Source: 2-02-FULL-55-14 sp964534125 (GTDB lineage: Bacteria > Bacteroidota > Ignavibacteria > UBA10030). Taken from it: DNA of 64,000 bases. Below the pieces are notes generated by a model. That model did no database searches. It had not been told where the DNA came from and worked only from the letters and a program-made list of their open reading frames with translations. Position 1 is the first letter of the stretch; every line of letters starts with the position of its first letter. The position numbers and the translations under genes are program-made. The stretch lies in the NCBI GenBank assembly GCA_964534125.1, contig CAZHOJ010000010.1:42933-106932 (forward strand), read 5' to 3'. Below are positions 16,244 to 25,686 of the stretch, one piece after another.

Positions 16244-18241
16244 CTGACTCCCAACGATCTCGACACCCTCTCGGTCAATACGATCCGGACCCTTGCTATG
16301 GACGGTGTTCAGAAGGCGAACTCCGGCCATCCCGGCATGCCGCTGGGCGCCGCTGCCATGGCGTATGTTCTGTGGAACCGCCACCTGCGACACAATCCCC
16401 ACGACCCAGACTGGCCGAACCGCGACCGCTTCGTCCTTTCCGCGGGGCATGGTTCGATGCTGCTCTACAGTCTGCTGCATCTGTCCGGGTACGACCTGTC
16501 GCTCGATGAGCTGAAGGAGTTCCGTCAGTGGGGCAGCCGTACACCCGGACATCCCGAATACCACATGACGCCGGGCGTCGAAACGACCACCGGCCCGCTC
16601 GGTCAGGGATTTGCCAACGGCGTGGGCATGGCGATGGCGCAACGGTATCTCGCAGCGCGCTATAATCAGGCCGATTTCCCCATGCTCGATTATCGCGTCT
16701 ACGCCATCGTCAGCGACGGTGACCTGATGGAAGGCGTTGCGTCCGAGGCAGCCTCGCTCGCCGGCCACCTCAGACTCAGCAACCTCATCTACCTGTACGA
16801 TGACAATAAGATCTCCATTGACGGCCCGACATCGATCGCGTTCACGGAGGATGTCGGCCGCCGGTTCACGGCGTACGGCTGGCAGGTGCGAGTGGTCGAG
16901 GACGGGAACGATCTCGCCGCCATCCATCGCGCGATCGTCGAGGCAAAATCCCAGACCGACCGGCCGTCCCTGATCATGGTCCGGACCCACATCGGCTTCG
17001 GTAGTCCGAACAAGCAGGACAGTCCCTCTTCTCATGGGTCGCCGCTCGGCGAGAATGAGATCGCCCTCACAAAGAAAGCGCTTGGGTGGACCGAGACGCA
17101 ACCCTTCTCCATCCCAAAACGCGTGCTCGACCACTGCCGCAAGGCCGTTGAGAAAGGGGACGCACTCCAGAAGGAATGGAGGAGCCAGTTCGACCGGTAC
17201 CGGTCACGGTTCCCCGACCTTGCCGAGGAATTCCAGCGCCTGCAGAAAGGAAACCTCGGCACGGACTGGATCGAGGCGCTTCCCACCTTCACGGAAGGCC
17301 TTGCTACCCGCCAGGCATCCGGAAAGGTCCTGAACGCCATCGCCCGGCACCTCCCCACGCTCATCGGAGGGTCAGCCGACCTTGCAGCATCCAACAACAC
17401 GAACCTCAAGGACGAGGGCGACTTCCAGCATACTTCATACAAGGGGCGAAACATCAACTTCGGCGTCCGGGAACATGCGATGGGTTCCATCCTCAACGGT
17501 ATGGCCCTGACGAAAGGGATCATTCCCTACGGAGCGACGTTCCTCATCTTCTCAGAGTACATGCGCCCTGCCATCCGGATGGCGGCGCTGATGGGCATCC
17601 GGCCCATCTATGTGTTCACGCACGACAGTATCGGGCTCGGCGAGGACGGCCCGACGCATCAACCCATCGAACAGCTGGCCGCGCTGCGAGCGATCCCCAA
17701 CATGACCGTCATCCGTCCCGGAGACCCGAACGAGACGAGCTACGCGTGGAAGGCTGCCATCCAATGGACGGACGGTCCCGTGGCACTCGCCCTCACCCGG
17801 CAGAAGCTCCCGCTCATCGACCGGACACGATTTGCAGCCGCGGAGGGTGTGGAGCGCGGAGCATACGTCCTCGGAGAGACACACCCGTCGCCGGACATCA
17901 TTCTCCTGGCTTCCGGTTCTGAGGTGCAGCTCATCGTGGAGGCATACGAGACGCTCGCGCGGGAGCAGGTGCGCGTACGCATCGTGAGCATGCCGTCATG
18001 GGAGATCTTCGAGCGACAGACGGCAGAGTACCGACAGAGCGTCCTTCCACGGGGCGTCAGAAAACGCCTCGCGATAGAGGCTGGCAGTCCGATGGGATGG
18101 CACAAGTATGTCGGCGATGGCGGCGACATTCTCGGCATCGATACCTTCGGCGCATCTGCACCGTACGAACGGCTGTACGAAGAGTACGGGCTGACAACCT
18201 CTCACCTGCTCTCACGGGTACGACTACTTCTGGAATCATGA
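16244..18241 (+). CDS. tkt: Transketolase, apparent CTG start
   Basis: This thiamine-diphosphate enzyme transfers two-carbon units in the pentose phosphate pathway; the 665-residue length is normal. Motifs include SGHPGMPLG, GSRTPGHPE, the ThDP/Mg site 'SDGDLMEG' with 'DDNKISIDG', and the catalytic Glu in 'VREHAMGS'. The first in-frame ATG (16298) would cut off the conserved N-terminal phrase 'VNTIRTLAMDGVQKA'. The frame is closed by TAA at 16208. Between them the only plausible initiator is CTG at 16244, placed five bases after AGGAGG. The stop overlaps the next gene's ATG (ATGA). Identity is certain, and the CTG start is inference from reading-frame constraints. Confidence 0.93.
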   Translation: MTPNDLDTLSVNTIRTLAMDGVQKANSGHPGMPLGAAAMAYVLWNRHLRHNPHDPDWPNRDRFVLSAGHGSMLLYSLLHLSGYDLSLDELKEFRQWGSRTPGHPEYHMTPGVETTTGPLGQGFANGVGMAMAQRYLAARYNQADFPMLDYRVYAIVSDGDLMEGVASEAASLAGHLRLSNLIYLYDDNKISIDGPTSIAFTEDVGRRFTAYGWQVRVVEDGNDLAAIHRAIVEAKSQTDRPSLIMVRTHIGFGSPNKQDSPSSHGSPLGENEIALTKKALGWTETQPFSIPKRVLDHCRKAVEKGDALQKEWRSQFDRYRSRFPDLAEEFQRLQKGNLGTDWIEALPTFTEGLATRQASGKVLNAIARHLPTLIGGSADLAASNNTNLKDEGDFQHTSYKGRNINFGVREHAMGSILNGMALTKGIIPYGATFLIFSEYMRPAIRMAALMGIRPIYVFTHDSIGLGEDGPTHQPIEQLAALRAIPNMTVIRPGDPNETSYAWKAAIQWTDGPVALALTRQKLPLIDRTRFAAAEGVERGAYVLGETHPSPDIILLASGSEVQLIVEAYETLAREQVRVRIVSMPSWEIFERQTAEYRQSVLPRGVRKRLAIEAGSPMGWHKYVGDGGDILGIDTFGASAPYERLYEEYGLTTSHLLSRVRLLLES

Positions 18242-19857
18242 CCATGAAACGCATCGCACACTATCTCCTCTTCGCATCGTTCCTCGTCGCGCCGCTCGTA
18301 TCGCAGGAGCCGGCAGGCGGCGGTTCACGGCTGCTCATCGTCATCTCCGTCGACCAGATGAAATCGGAATACTACGACTGGTACGGGAAGAACTGGAACG
18401 GCGGGCTCGAACGCCTCTTCAAAGAGGGTGTGGTGTACACGAACGCCATCCTCGACTATGCCAGCAGCGAGACAGGCCCGGGTCATGCAACGCTGTCGAC
18501 GGGCTGCTTCCCGCGGACGCACGGCATTCTCGGCAACAGCTGGATCGATCCGGTCACCCGGAGAGATGTGTACTGCGTCGAGGATTCCACCGCCCTGACT
18601 GTCGCCGGAGAGGGTGGGTCCCGCTCCCCGAAGAATCTCGCCGTTCCCGCGCTCGGGGACTGGCTGAAGGCGGCCTCGAAGAGGTCGAAGGTCGTGTCGA
18701 TCTCCATCAAGGACCGGGCCGCCATCCTGATGGGAGGAAAGAAACCCGACCAGGTCTACTGGTACAACTCGAAGACCGGACATCTGGTCACATCGACGTA
18801 CTACACCCGTGAACCTCACGCGTGGGTAGCCGCCTTCAATGCAGCCAACTGGACGCAGAAGAACGTCCCCCCTGTATGGAACAAGCTCCTTCCGGAGGAC
18901 ACATATCAGGGACCGGACGACCAGCAGGGCGAGTTCATGTGGGGAGGGACGCGGGTCTTCCCGAGGACGTTCGCGATGGCTGAACGGTCGTCACAGATGG
19001 TGACATCCCCCTGGGGTGATATGTTCCTGCTCGACGCGGCCCGTGCCGCGGTCAAGGAGGAAAAGCTCGGAACACGCGGCACGACCGACCTGCTTTTCAT
19101 CGGCCTGTCGAGCACGGACTACGTCGGCCATTCGTTCGGCCCGAACAGTCATGAGATGCAGGACCATCTGGCCCGTCTCGACGCGTCGCTCGGCGCATTC
19201 ATCGCAGATATGGAGGCCGCTCTGGGCGCTTCGAAGCTGCTGATAGCGCTGTCTGCCGACCACGCCTGCCTTCCCCTGCCGGAATATACCGTCGATGTCG
19301 ACCACAAGCCGGCGCGCCGGCTGAACGTCAGGACCGAGGTGCTGCCGAAGGTACATATGCTGGACAGCCTCCTGCGTCTGGAGTGGGGGATCGAAGCAGA
19401 CCTCATCGACCACAGCGGTTTCCTGAACTACGCCGCAGCGGAAAAGAAGGGCATCTCCCGGGACCTGCTCGAGGAGCGTGTCCGGGAAGGATATGTCGCC
19501 ATCGACGGCGTCGCCGACATATACTTCAAGCGCGAGCTGACAGGCGAGACGATGATCTCACGGCCGTACGCCGACCGGTTCATGCGCAGCTACTACAAGG
19601 ATCGGGGCGAGGATTTCCAGATACGGTACGACGAGAACGTATTGCCGAGCTCGCGGGAGACCGGCACGTCGCACGGATCGACCTACGACTATGACAACAA
19701 GATCCCGCTTGTCTTCTGGGGGGTCCCCTCCCGCGTCAATCGGGTCAACACCAGGGCCGTCCTTGCGGACCTTTCGCCGACGCTCGCAGCTATCCTGGAC
19801 ATCGCTGCACCCCCGCACGTGGAGGGAGTACCGCTCAGCGATGCGCTTTCCAGATAG
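18238..19857 (+). CDS. pafA: PafA-type alkaline phosphatase
   Basis: The protein has 539 residues, a signal peptide (MTMKRIAHYLLFASFLVAPL) and the alkaline phosphatase superfamily fold. The nucleophile Thr79 is in 'SSETGPGHATLSTG'. Asn100 is in 'GNSWID', and Lys158/Arg160 are in 'SIKDRAAILMGG'. These are the residues that make PafA a phosphomonoesterase in characterised relatives. Metal ligands are seen in 'SVDQMK', 'STDYVGHSFGP', 'SADHACLPLPE' and 'GTSHGST'. It probably releases phosphate from organic monoesters in the periplasm. The start at 18238 overlaps the transketolase stop, so translation may be coupled. It is followed closely by a GH20 lipoprotein gene. Confidence 0.92.
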   Translation: MTMKRIAHYLLFASFLVAPLVSQEPAGGGSRLLIVISVDQMKSEYYDWYGKNWNGGLERLFKEGVVYTNAILDYASSETGPGHATLSTGCFPRTHGILGNSWIDPVTRRDVYCVEDSTALTVAGEGGSRSPKNLAVPALGDWLKAASKRSKVVSISIKDRAAILMGGKKPDQVYWYNSKTGHLVTSTYYTREPHAWVAAFNAANWTQKNVPPVWNKLLPEDTYQGPDDQQGEFMWGGTRVFPRTFAMAERSSQMVTSPWGDMFLLDAARAAVKEEKLGTRGTTDLLFIGLSSTDYVGHSFGPNSHEMQDHLARLDASLGAFIADMEAALGASKLLIALSADHACLPLPEYTVDVDHKPARRLNVRTEVLPKVHMLDSLLRLEWGIEADLIDHSGFLNYAAAEKKGISRDLLEERVREGYVAIDGVADIYFKRELTGETMISRPYADRFMRSYYKDRGEDFQIRYDENVLPSSRETGTSHGSTYDYDNKIPLVFWGVPSRVNRVNTRAVLADLSPTLAAILDIAAPPHVEGVPLSDALSR

Positions 19858-19896
19858 GCCACTTAGATGCACCTCAGTCACAGCAGGGTCCGACGA

Positions 19897-22242
19897 ATGA
19901 CGCAACGCCAGTTCACCATACTGTTGCTTGCCGGACTCCTCCTCGCCGGCTGCAGCACACCCCCTGTCTCACTCACAGTCGACAGACCTGTGCAAAAACC
20001 GCCGCTCATTCCCTATCCCGTCTCGGTGACCGACGGGTCCGGTTCGTTCATGCTCTCGCCATCTACGGTCGTCGCAGTGGCCGGGACCGACACGCGACTG
20101 CATGCGGTCGGACAGACCATGGCCGAGCAGCTGGGTCTCGAGCTCCTGCTCGACTTCCTTTCTCCCGCTGAGCCCGTCGATTCGAACCGCATTATCCTTC
20201 GCCTCTCTGCGGACATCCGCCATCCGCAGGGATACCGCATACGCACGACGCAGCGTTCGATCATCATCGAATCGGCACAGCCCGTCGGGGCCTTCTACGC
20301 CTTCCAGACCCTCCGTCAAATGCTCACGCCGGAGGCGTACATGAGCGGCATCACCGCCGGCACAAAGCAGCGCATCCCTGCGGGCGTCATCGAGGACCAG
20401 CCGCGGTTCCGCTACAGGGGCATGCACCTCGACGTGGCGCGGCATATGTTCCCCGTGGCCTTCATCAAGAAGTACATCGACCTCCTTGCGATGTTCAAGC
20501 TGAACACCTTCCACTGGCACCTCACGGACGACCAGGGATGGCGGATCGAGATCGCGAAGTACCCGAAGCTGACCGAGGTGGGTGCCTGGCGGAAGGAAAC
20601 GCTCGTGGGACACTACACCGACCGGCCCGAGCGATTCGACGGCACTCCGTACGGAGGGTACTATACGCAGGATGAGGTGCGTGACGTGGTCGCGTACGCG
20701 CGCGAACGCTTCGTCACCATCATCCCTGAGATCGAAATGCCGGGCCATGCCCAGGCAGCGCTCGCAGCATATCCTGAGCTCTCCTGCACGTACGGGCCGC
20801 ATGACGTGGCGACGAAATGGGGCGTGTTCAAGGACATCTTCTGCACGAAAGACTCTGTGTTCACCTTCCTTGAGGACGTCCTCACGGAGGTCATAGACCT
20901 CTTCCCCGGCGAGTACATCCATGTCGGCGGGGACGAAGCGCCCAAGGACCGGTGGGAGGTCTGCCCCAATTGCCGGGCCGTCAGGGAACGCGAAGGTATC
21001 CCGAACGTCCATGCCCAGCAGTCATACTTCATCAACCGCATCGAGAAGTTCCTCAACAGCAAAGGACGTCGGGTAATCGGGTGGGACGAGATCCTCGAAG
21101 AGGGGATCTCACCCGGAGCGACGGTGATGTCATGGAGGGGCGAGATCGGCGGCATCAAAGCTGCACAGGCAGGACACGATGTGGTGATGTCCCCCACATC
21201 CCACGTGTACTTCGATTTCTATCAGGGATCGGGACCGGAGGAGCCCCTGGCCATCGGAAGCTTTCTCCCTCTCCGGAAGGTGTACGACTATAACCCTGTC
21301 CCGCAGCAGCTGACAGCGGCCGAGGCACAGTACATCCTCGGAGCACAGGCGAACGTCTGGACCGAGTACATACCCACAGAGAAGCATGTCGAGTACATGG
21401 TCCTGCCCCGCCTGACTGCCCTCGCCGAAGCCGTGTGGACCCCGCAGGGAAAAAGGGGATACGAGGACTTCGCCGACCGGCTCGCCCGTTCTCTCTGGCG
21501 ATTGGACAGTCTTGGGTACGAGTACGCCAAACACATTCTCGACGTCGATTACATGGCAGGTCCTGCACGCAACGGCATCACACTGTTCCTCACGTCCCGC
21601 GACGAGCATGGAGTGGTGCGCTACACGACCGACGGGACCGACCCTGGCCCGACGAGCACGATCTATCTGAATCCGCTCGAACTGGCGAAGGACACGCCCA
21701 TCCGGGCTGCCCGGTTCAGGGGAACACAGCGGTCGGACAGGATTCTGCGACTCGACTTTACCATGCACAAGGCGGCGGGGAAGCCGATCGGCCTCGGCGA
21801 TTCGCAGCCGCATCCGACCTTCGGATACAGAGGCCGCAGCGCTCTTGTGAACGGTATACGCGGGAGCGATACGCGCTTCATGGACGGGGAATGGCTCGGG
21901 TGGTACCGCTGGCACATGGACGCCACCATCGACCTTCTGGAAGAGACGAGGGTCAATTCCGTCAGCCTGCGGTTCTTCAACAACGTCCCTGAATGGATCT
22001 GGCTCCCGAAGGTCGTGAAGATCTCCGTGTCCGATGATGGCAGGGACTTCCGCGAGGTCACGGAGTTCACAGCGTTCGACCATGGCTCGCCCGAGAGAAC
22101 GGTCACCGTGACCATCCCGCTGAACGGCATCCGGACACAGTTTCTCAAGGTGTATGTTCCCAACTACGGCATCATCCCCGATGAAGAACCCGGCGCAGGC
22201 GAGTACACCTGGTTGTTCGTGGATGAGATCGTCGTGCAGTGA
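19897..22242 (+). CDS. Beta-N-acetylhexosaminidase (GH20) lipoprotein
   Basis: The start at 19897 gives an n-region MTQRQ and lipobox LLAGC (Cys19), so the mature protein is lipid-anchored; an in-frame ATG at 19867 is an alternative. Residues 35-165 form the GH20 N-terminal domain and 170-530 the catalytic barrel, with 'RGMHLDVARHM', 'WHLTDDQGWR' and the catalytic Asp-Glu pair (346/347) in 'HVGGDEAP'. A chitobiase C-terminal domain ('VRYTTDGTDPGPTSTIY') and a discoidin-like domain complete 781 residues, the same tail type as the GH92 protein. It removes terminal GlcNAc or GalNAc from glycans. Its stop overlaps the GTG at 22239 of the pepF frame. Confidence 0.93.
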   Translation: MTQRQFTILLLAGLLLAGCSTPPVSLTVDRPVQKPPLIPYPVSVTDGSGSFMLSPSTVVAVAGTDTRLHAVGQTMAEQLGLELLLDFLSPAEPVDSNRIILRLSADIRHPQGYRIRTTQRSIIIESAQPVGAFYAFQTLRQMLTPEAYMSGITAGTKQRIPAGVIEDQPRFRYRGMHLDVARHMFPVAFIKKYIDLLAMFKLNTFHWHLTDDQGWRIEIAKYPKLTEVGAWRKETLVGHYTDRPERFDGTPYGGYYTQDEVRDVVAYARERFVTIIPEIEMPGHAQAALAAYPELSCTYGPHDVATKWGVFKDIFCTKDSVFTFLEDVLTEVIDLFPGEYIHVGGDEAPKDRWEVCPNCRAVREREGIPNVHAQQSYFINRIEKFLNSKGRRVIGWDEILEEGISPGATVMSWRGEIGGIKAAQAGHDVVMSPTSHVYFDFYQGSGPEEPLAIGSFLPLRKVYDYNPVPQQLTAAEAQYILGAQANVWTEYIPTEKHVEYMVLPRLTALAEAVWTPQGKRGYEDFADRLARSLWRLDSLGYEYAKHILDVDYMAGPARNGITLFLTSRDEHGVVRYTTDGTDPGPTSTIYLNPLELAKDTPIRAARFRGTQRSDRILRLDFTMHKAAGKPIGLGDSQPHPTFGYRGRSALVNGIRGSDTRFMDGEWLGWYRWHMDATIDLLEETRVNSVSLRFFNNVPEWIWLPKVVKISVSDDGRDFREVTEFTAFDHGSPERTVTVTIPLNGIRTQFLKVYVPNYGIIPDEEPGAGEYTWLFVDEIVVQ

Positions 22243-22319
22243 TCCGCCGTTCGCCGGCCGCGGTTCTGTTCCCGGCTCAGGCACATTTTCGTTCATCCCG
22301 ATCGTCAAAGGACCTCTCT

Positions 22320-24215
22320 GTGCGCTCACACGCCCGACAACACCATCTCCTGTGGTCCTCGTCCGAGACAACGACATCGAAGCTCCCCGACTATGTGAAG
22401 AAGAAGGACCGTTCGGCATACCCTGAGCGGTACACCTGGGACCTGACCCGCCTCTATGCCACCGATGAGGCATGGCAGCAGGAAAAGAGGCGTATCGCAG
22501 AGATGCTCCCCTCCCTCGACCAGTTTATCGGTACGCTCGGACGGTCGGCGAGCCAACTGCTCTCATGCCTGGAACTGCTCACGACGCTGAGCAAAGAGCT
22601 GACCCGGCTGCATTCCTATGCGAGCATGCGCTCCGATGAGGATACAAGGGTCTCGGTCTACCTCGGAATGCAGCAGGAGATCCAGCAGCTGTACGCACAG
22701 TTCTCATCCGGGGCGTCCTTCATCGAGCCGGAGATATTGCGCCTCGATCCCCGGACTGTGGACATGTTCATCCCCTCCGAGAAGAAGCTGGTCCCGTACA
22801 CGTTCTACCTGCGCGACATACTGCGGCGGAAGGAACACACGGGGACACCCGGCGAGGAACGCATCATCGCCGAGGCTGGCCTGATGGCGACGACGCCGAA
22901 CGATATCTTCAGCATCTTCTCGAACGCCGACTTCCCGTACCCGACGATCACGACACCCGACGGAGAGCAGGTCCGCCTCGACGCATCCACCTTTCCTGTC
23001 TACCGCGCTTCGAAGGACCGGTCAGTGCGGAAGGCCGCGATGGATGCCTTTTTCGGGGCACTCGGAGAGTACCGGCGAACGTTCGGGACTCAGCTGTACA
23101 GCGAAGTGAAGAAGAACGTGTTCTACACGCGGGCGCGCCGGTATGCCTCTCCGCTTCACGCTGCGCTCAACGCGAACAACATCCCCGTCGAGGTGTACCG
23201 CACCCTCATCAGCAATACGAACGCCCATCTGTCCACATTCCACCGCTACCTCTCGTTGCGGAAACGGATCCTTGGCGTCGACACGCTCGGCTATCATGAC
23301 CTGTATGCACCCCTGCTGCCGGATGTCGACCTCGCATTCTCGGTCGAAGAAGCGCAGGAGCACGTGCTCGCATCGCTCGAGCCGCTCGGTCAGGATTACT
23401 GTGAGGTCGTACGGCGGTCCTTCACGGAACGGTGGATCGATATGTTCCCGTCGACCGGCAAACGGTCGGGCGCTTATTCGAACGGTTCTGCCTACGACGT
23501 CCATCCGTACATCCTGATGAACTTCAACGGCAAGTACGACGACATGAGCACGCTCACTCACGAGCTCGGCCACACCATGCATTCGTACTTCTCGAACCGC
23601 ACCCAGCCCTACATCACGGCAGAGTATTCCATCTTCGTCGCTGAAGTTGCATCGACGCTGAACGAGGCGCTCCTCGTCGACCATATGCTGAAACACGTCA
23701 GCGACGACAAGGTGCGGCTCTCGATCCTCGGGAACACGCTCGAAGGCTTCAAGGGGACCATCTTCCGGCAGGCGCAGTTCGCAGAGTTCGAGCTCGCGAT
23801 CCACGAGAAGACGGCCAGAGGTGAATCGCTGACGGGCGATGAGTTCAGCGCCATGTACGGTGAGCTGGTTCGCCGGTACTACGGCCACGACAAGGGCGTG
23901 TGCACCATTGACGGTACGATCGAAGCTGAATGGGCATATATTCCCCATTTCTACTACAACTTCTACGTGTATCAGTATGCGACATCCTTCACGGCATCAG
24001 CCATGCTTGCGGAGCGGATCCTCTCCGGAGATACGGAGACGGCGTCAAAGTACAGGACCTTCATCTCCTCCGGCGGTTCGGACTACCCTGTGAACCAGCT
24101 CGGAGCAGCCGGAGTGGACATGACGACGAACGAGCCGTTCGAGTACACGATGAAGAAGATGGAGGCGATCATGGACCAGATCGAGGGGATCATGGAACGA
24201 GTGAAAGTGCGCTAG
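22320..24215 (+). CDS. pepF: Oligoendopeptidase F (M3 family)
   Basis: This zinc metallopeptidase has the HEXXH motif HELGH ('STLTHELGHTMHSYF') and the downstream Glu in 'VAEVASTLNEALL'. 'YTWDLTRLYATDEAWQ' near the N-terminus and 'AYSNGSAYDVHPYILMNFNGK' (given in part) are typical of PepF. It would hydrolyse short peptides in the cytosol. I favour the GTG at 22320, seven bases after AAAGGA, which gives 631 residues. The frame is open back to a GTG at 22239 that overlaps the GH20 stop, but those extra 27 residues show no conservation that I recognise. The stop TAG abuts hairpin repeat copy B. Confidence 0.9.
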   Translation: MRSHARQHHLLWSSSETTTSKLPDYVKKKDRSAYPERYTWDLTRLYATDEAWQQEKRRIAEMLPSLDQFIGTLGRSASQLLSCLELLTTLSKELTRLHSYASMRSDEDTRVSVYLGMQQEIQQLYAQFSSGASFIEPEILRLDPRTVDMFIPSEKKLVPYTFYLRDILRRKEHTGTPGEERIIAEAGLMATTPNDIFSIFSNADFPYPTITTPDGEQVRLDASTFPVYRASKDRSVRKAAMDAFFGALGEYRRTFGTQLYSEVKKNVFYTRARRYASPLHAALNANNIPVEVYRTLISNTNAHLSTFHRYLSLRKRILGVDTLGYHDLYAPLLPDVDLAFSVEEAQEHVLASLEPLGQDYCEVVRRSFTERWIDMFPSTGKRSGAYSNGSAYDVHPYILMNFNGKYDDMSTLTHELGHTMHSYFSNRTQPYITAEYSIFVAEVASTLNEALLVDHMLKHVSDDKVRLSILGNTLEGFKGTIFRQAQFAEFELAIHEKTARGESLTGDEFSAMYGELVRRYYGHDKGVCTIDGTIEAEWAYIPHFYYNFYVYQYATSFTASAMLAERILSGDTETASKYRTFISSGGSDYPVNQLGAAGVDMTTNEPFEYTMKKMEAIMDQIEGIMERVKVR

Positions 24216-24350
24216 GTCTATTCGATTTTCGCGCAACGAACGCGACGGATGCAACGATCGCTACGTTGTGATAGTGAGTAGTATATTTTCCTCTATCTTC
24301 GCTGCGGCCGTTGCTACCGTGGCGTGCGTGGCGAGAAACCATCATAGATT
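24213..24350. repeat. Dispersed hairpin repeat, copy B
   Basis: The left arm (24226-24268) reads TTTTCGCGCAACG and continues with CGACGG, GCAACG and CGCTACG units. The right arm (24300-24340) is its inverse and ends GGCGAGAAACC. A 30-base AT-rich centre separates them. The outer tips GGTCTATTCGAT and ATCATAGATTC are also roughly inverted. The element begins at the pepF stop codon TAG and lies upstream of the ybjQ-like gene. Confidence 0.75.
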
Positions 24351-24381
24351 CTGCCAATCATCAATCACATCGGAGGCACCC

Positions 24382-24699
24382 ATGATCATCACGACCACCA
24401 ACATCATCGAAGGAAAGAAGGTCAAGACATACCATGGCCTTGTCACCGGCGAGGCCATCCTTGGCGCCAACATCTTCAAGGACTTCTTTGCCGGCATCCG
24501 CGACATCGTCGGGGGCCGCTCCGCAGCCTATGAAAAAGAGCTCCGCCATGCCAAGGACATCGCCCTGAAAGAAATGGCCGACGAAGCACGGAAGCTCGGC
24601 GGCAATGCCGTTATCGGCGTCGACCTCGACTATGAGACCATCGGCCAGAGCATGCTGATGGTGAGCGCCAGCGGGACCGCCGTCACGCTCGAGGCATGA
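24382..24699 (+). CDS. YbjQ-family protein
   Basis: The 105-residue protein matches the YbjQ/UPF0145 family in length and sequence: 'TTTNIIEGKKVKTYHGLVTGEAILGANI' (given in part), 'RDIVGGRSAAYEKEL', 'EARKLGGNAVIGVDLDYE' and a final 'MVSASGTAV'. Family members form pentameric rings and were once called heavy-metal-binding domains, but no confirmed function exists. GGAGG precedes the ATG at 24382; the longer open frame from 24268 reads through the repeat and is rejected. It is followed after four bases by the next gene. Confidence 0.9.
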   Translation: MIITTTNIIEGKKVKTYHGLVTGEAILGANIFKDFFAGIRDIVGGRSAAYEKELRHAKDIALKEMADEARKLGGNAVIGVDLDYETIGQSMLMVSASGTAVTLEA

Positions 24700-24703
24700 C
24701 CGC

Positions 24704-25600
24704 ATGGCCATCGAACTCATTCCATATGCAGGATGGGAGGAGTGTGTCCGTTTGAGCAACGGGACCGTCGAGGTCGTCGTTACGAAACAGGTCGGACCGC
24801 GCATCATTCGCTATGGATTCGTCGGAGGGCCGAATGAGTTCGTCGAGTACCCGGACCAGGTGGGCAAGCGCGGCGAGGCCCGGTACCGCTCCTACGGCGG
24901 ACATCGCCTGTGGGTGGCCCCCGAGACCGATGGCTGGACCAATCATCCCGATAATCAGCCGGTAGATGTTCACGAAGCCGACGGAGAGGTCATATTCACC
25001 GCGCCCATCGAGCAGGGGACCGGATTCCGAAAGAGCATAGCGGTATCCTTGGGTGAAGGATCGGCCGTACGCGTGCGGCACACGCTCCGCAACACGTCGG
25101 ACAAGCCCATCATGTGTGCGCTCTGGGCCCTGAGCGTGATGGCGCCGGGCGGAACCGCGATCGTGCCGCATGAGCGGTTCATCCCTCATGCAGAAAAGGT
25201 CCTCCCCGCCCGACCGATGGTTCTCTGGAACTACACTGACATGACCGACCCCCGCTGGACATGGGGAAAGAAGTTCGTCCGGCTCCGTCAGGACGCTTCG
25301 AAGATGCCTCAGAAATTCGGCGTCCTCTCGACCGATGGTTGGGCAGCGTATGCGAACGGCGACAGGATCTTCATCAAACGCTTCCCCTTCGACATATCGG
25401 CGCAGTATCCGGATTTCGGATGCAATGCCGAGATCTTTACTAACCATCGCATGCTCGAGGTCGAAAGTCTCGGCCCCCTCACCCCGCTCGCCCCGGGGGA
25501 AGGGCGGGAGCACACCGAGCGCTGGACGCTCCATCGTTCGGGATACCTTCCGGAAAGCGACGACGTAGTTGAGCTGCTGATCTCACAACTCCTCACCTGA
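24704..25600 (+). CDS. Uncharacterised protein with aldose-epimerase-like fold (DUF4380-like)
   Basis: The protein has 298 residues, no signal peptide and no membrane helix. Features are beta-rich: 'LSNGTVEVVVTKQVGPRIIRYGF', 'YGGHRLWVAPE', 'VRVRHTLRNTSDKPI', 'LWALSVMAPGG' and 'VESLGPLTPLAPGE'. These resemble proteins with a galactose-mutarotase-like domain in which 'GPRI' and 'GGHRLW' are conserved (DUF4380-type). A carbohydrate-binding or epimerase role is possible but not shown. The His residues at 'GGHRLW' and 'VPHERF' could serve as catalytic bases. It may be co-transcribed with ybjQ. Confidence 0.6.
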   Translation: MAIELIPYAGWEECVRLSNGTVEVVVTKQVGPRIIRYGFVGGPNEFVEYPDQVGKRGEARYRSYGGHRLWVAPETDGWTNHPDNQPVDVHEADGEVIFTAPIEQGTGFRKSIAVSLGEGSAVRVRHTLRNTSDKPIMCALWALSVMAPGGTAIVPHERFIPHAEKVLPARPMVLWNYTDMTDPRWTWGKKFVRLRQDASKMPQKFGVLSTDGWAAYANGDRIFIKRFPFDISAQYPDFGCNAEIFTNHRMLEVESLGPLTPLAPGEGREHTERWTLHRSGYLPESDDVVELLISQLLT

Positions 25601-25686
25601 ACGCCGCAGCGGCCGAGCTGTTCGCTTTCGGCTCGCACAATCGGGACCAAGGGCGTATATTTGTACCGTTCACTGAAGGCACTTCA

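Noticed and set aside
22239..22319. Upstream extension of pepF from the GTG at 22239
   Set aside because: It overlaps the GH20 stop, but the 27 extra residues have no family similarity, and a better ribosome-binding site precedes the GTG at 22320.
21130..22473. 447-codon minus-strand frame opposite GH20 and pepF
   Set aside because: It is antisense to two well-supported enzymes and lacks any domain signature.
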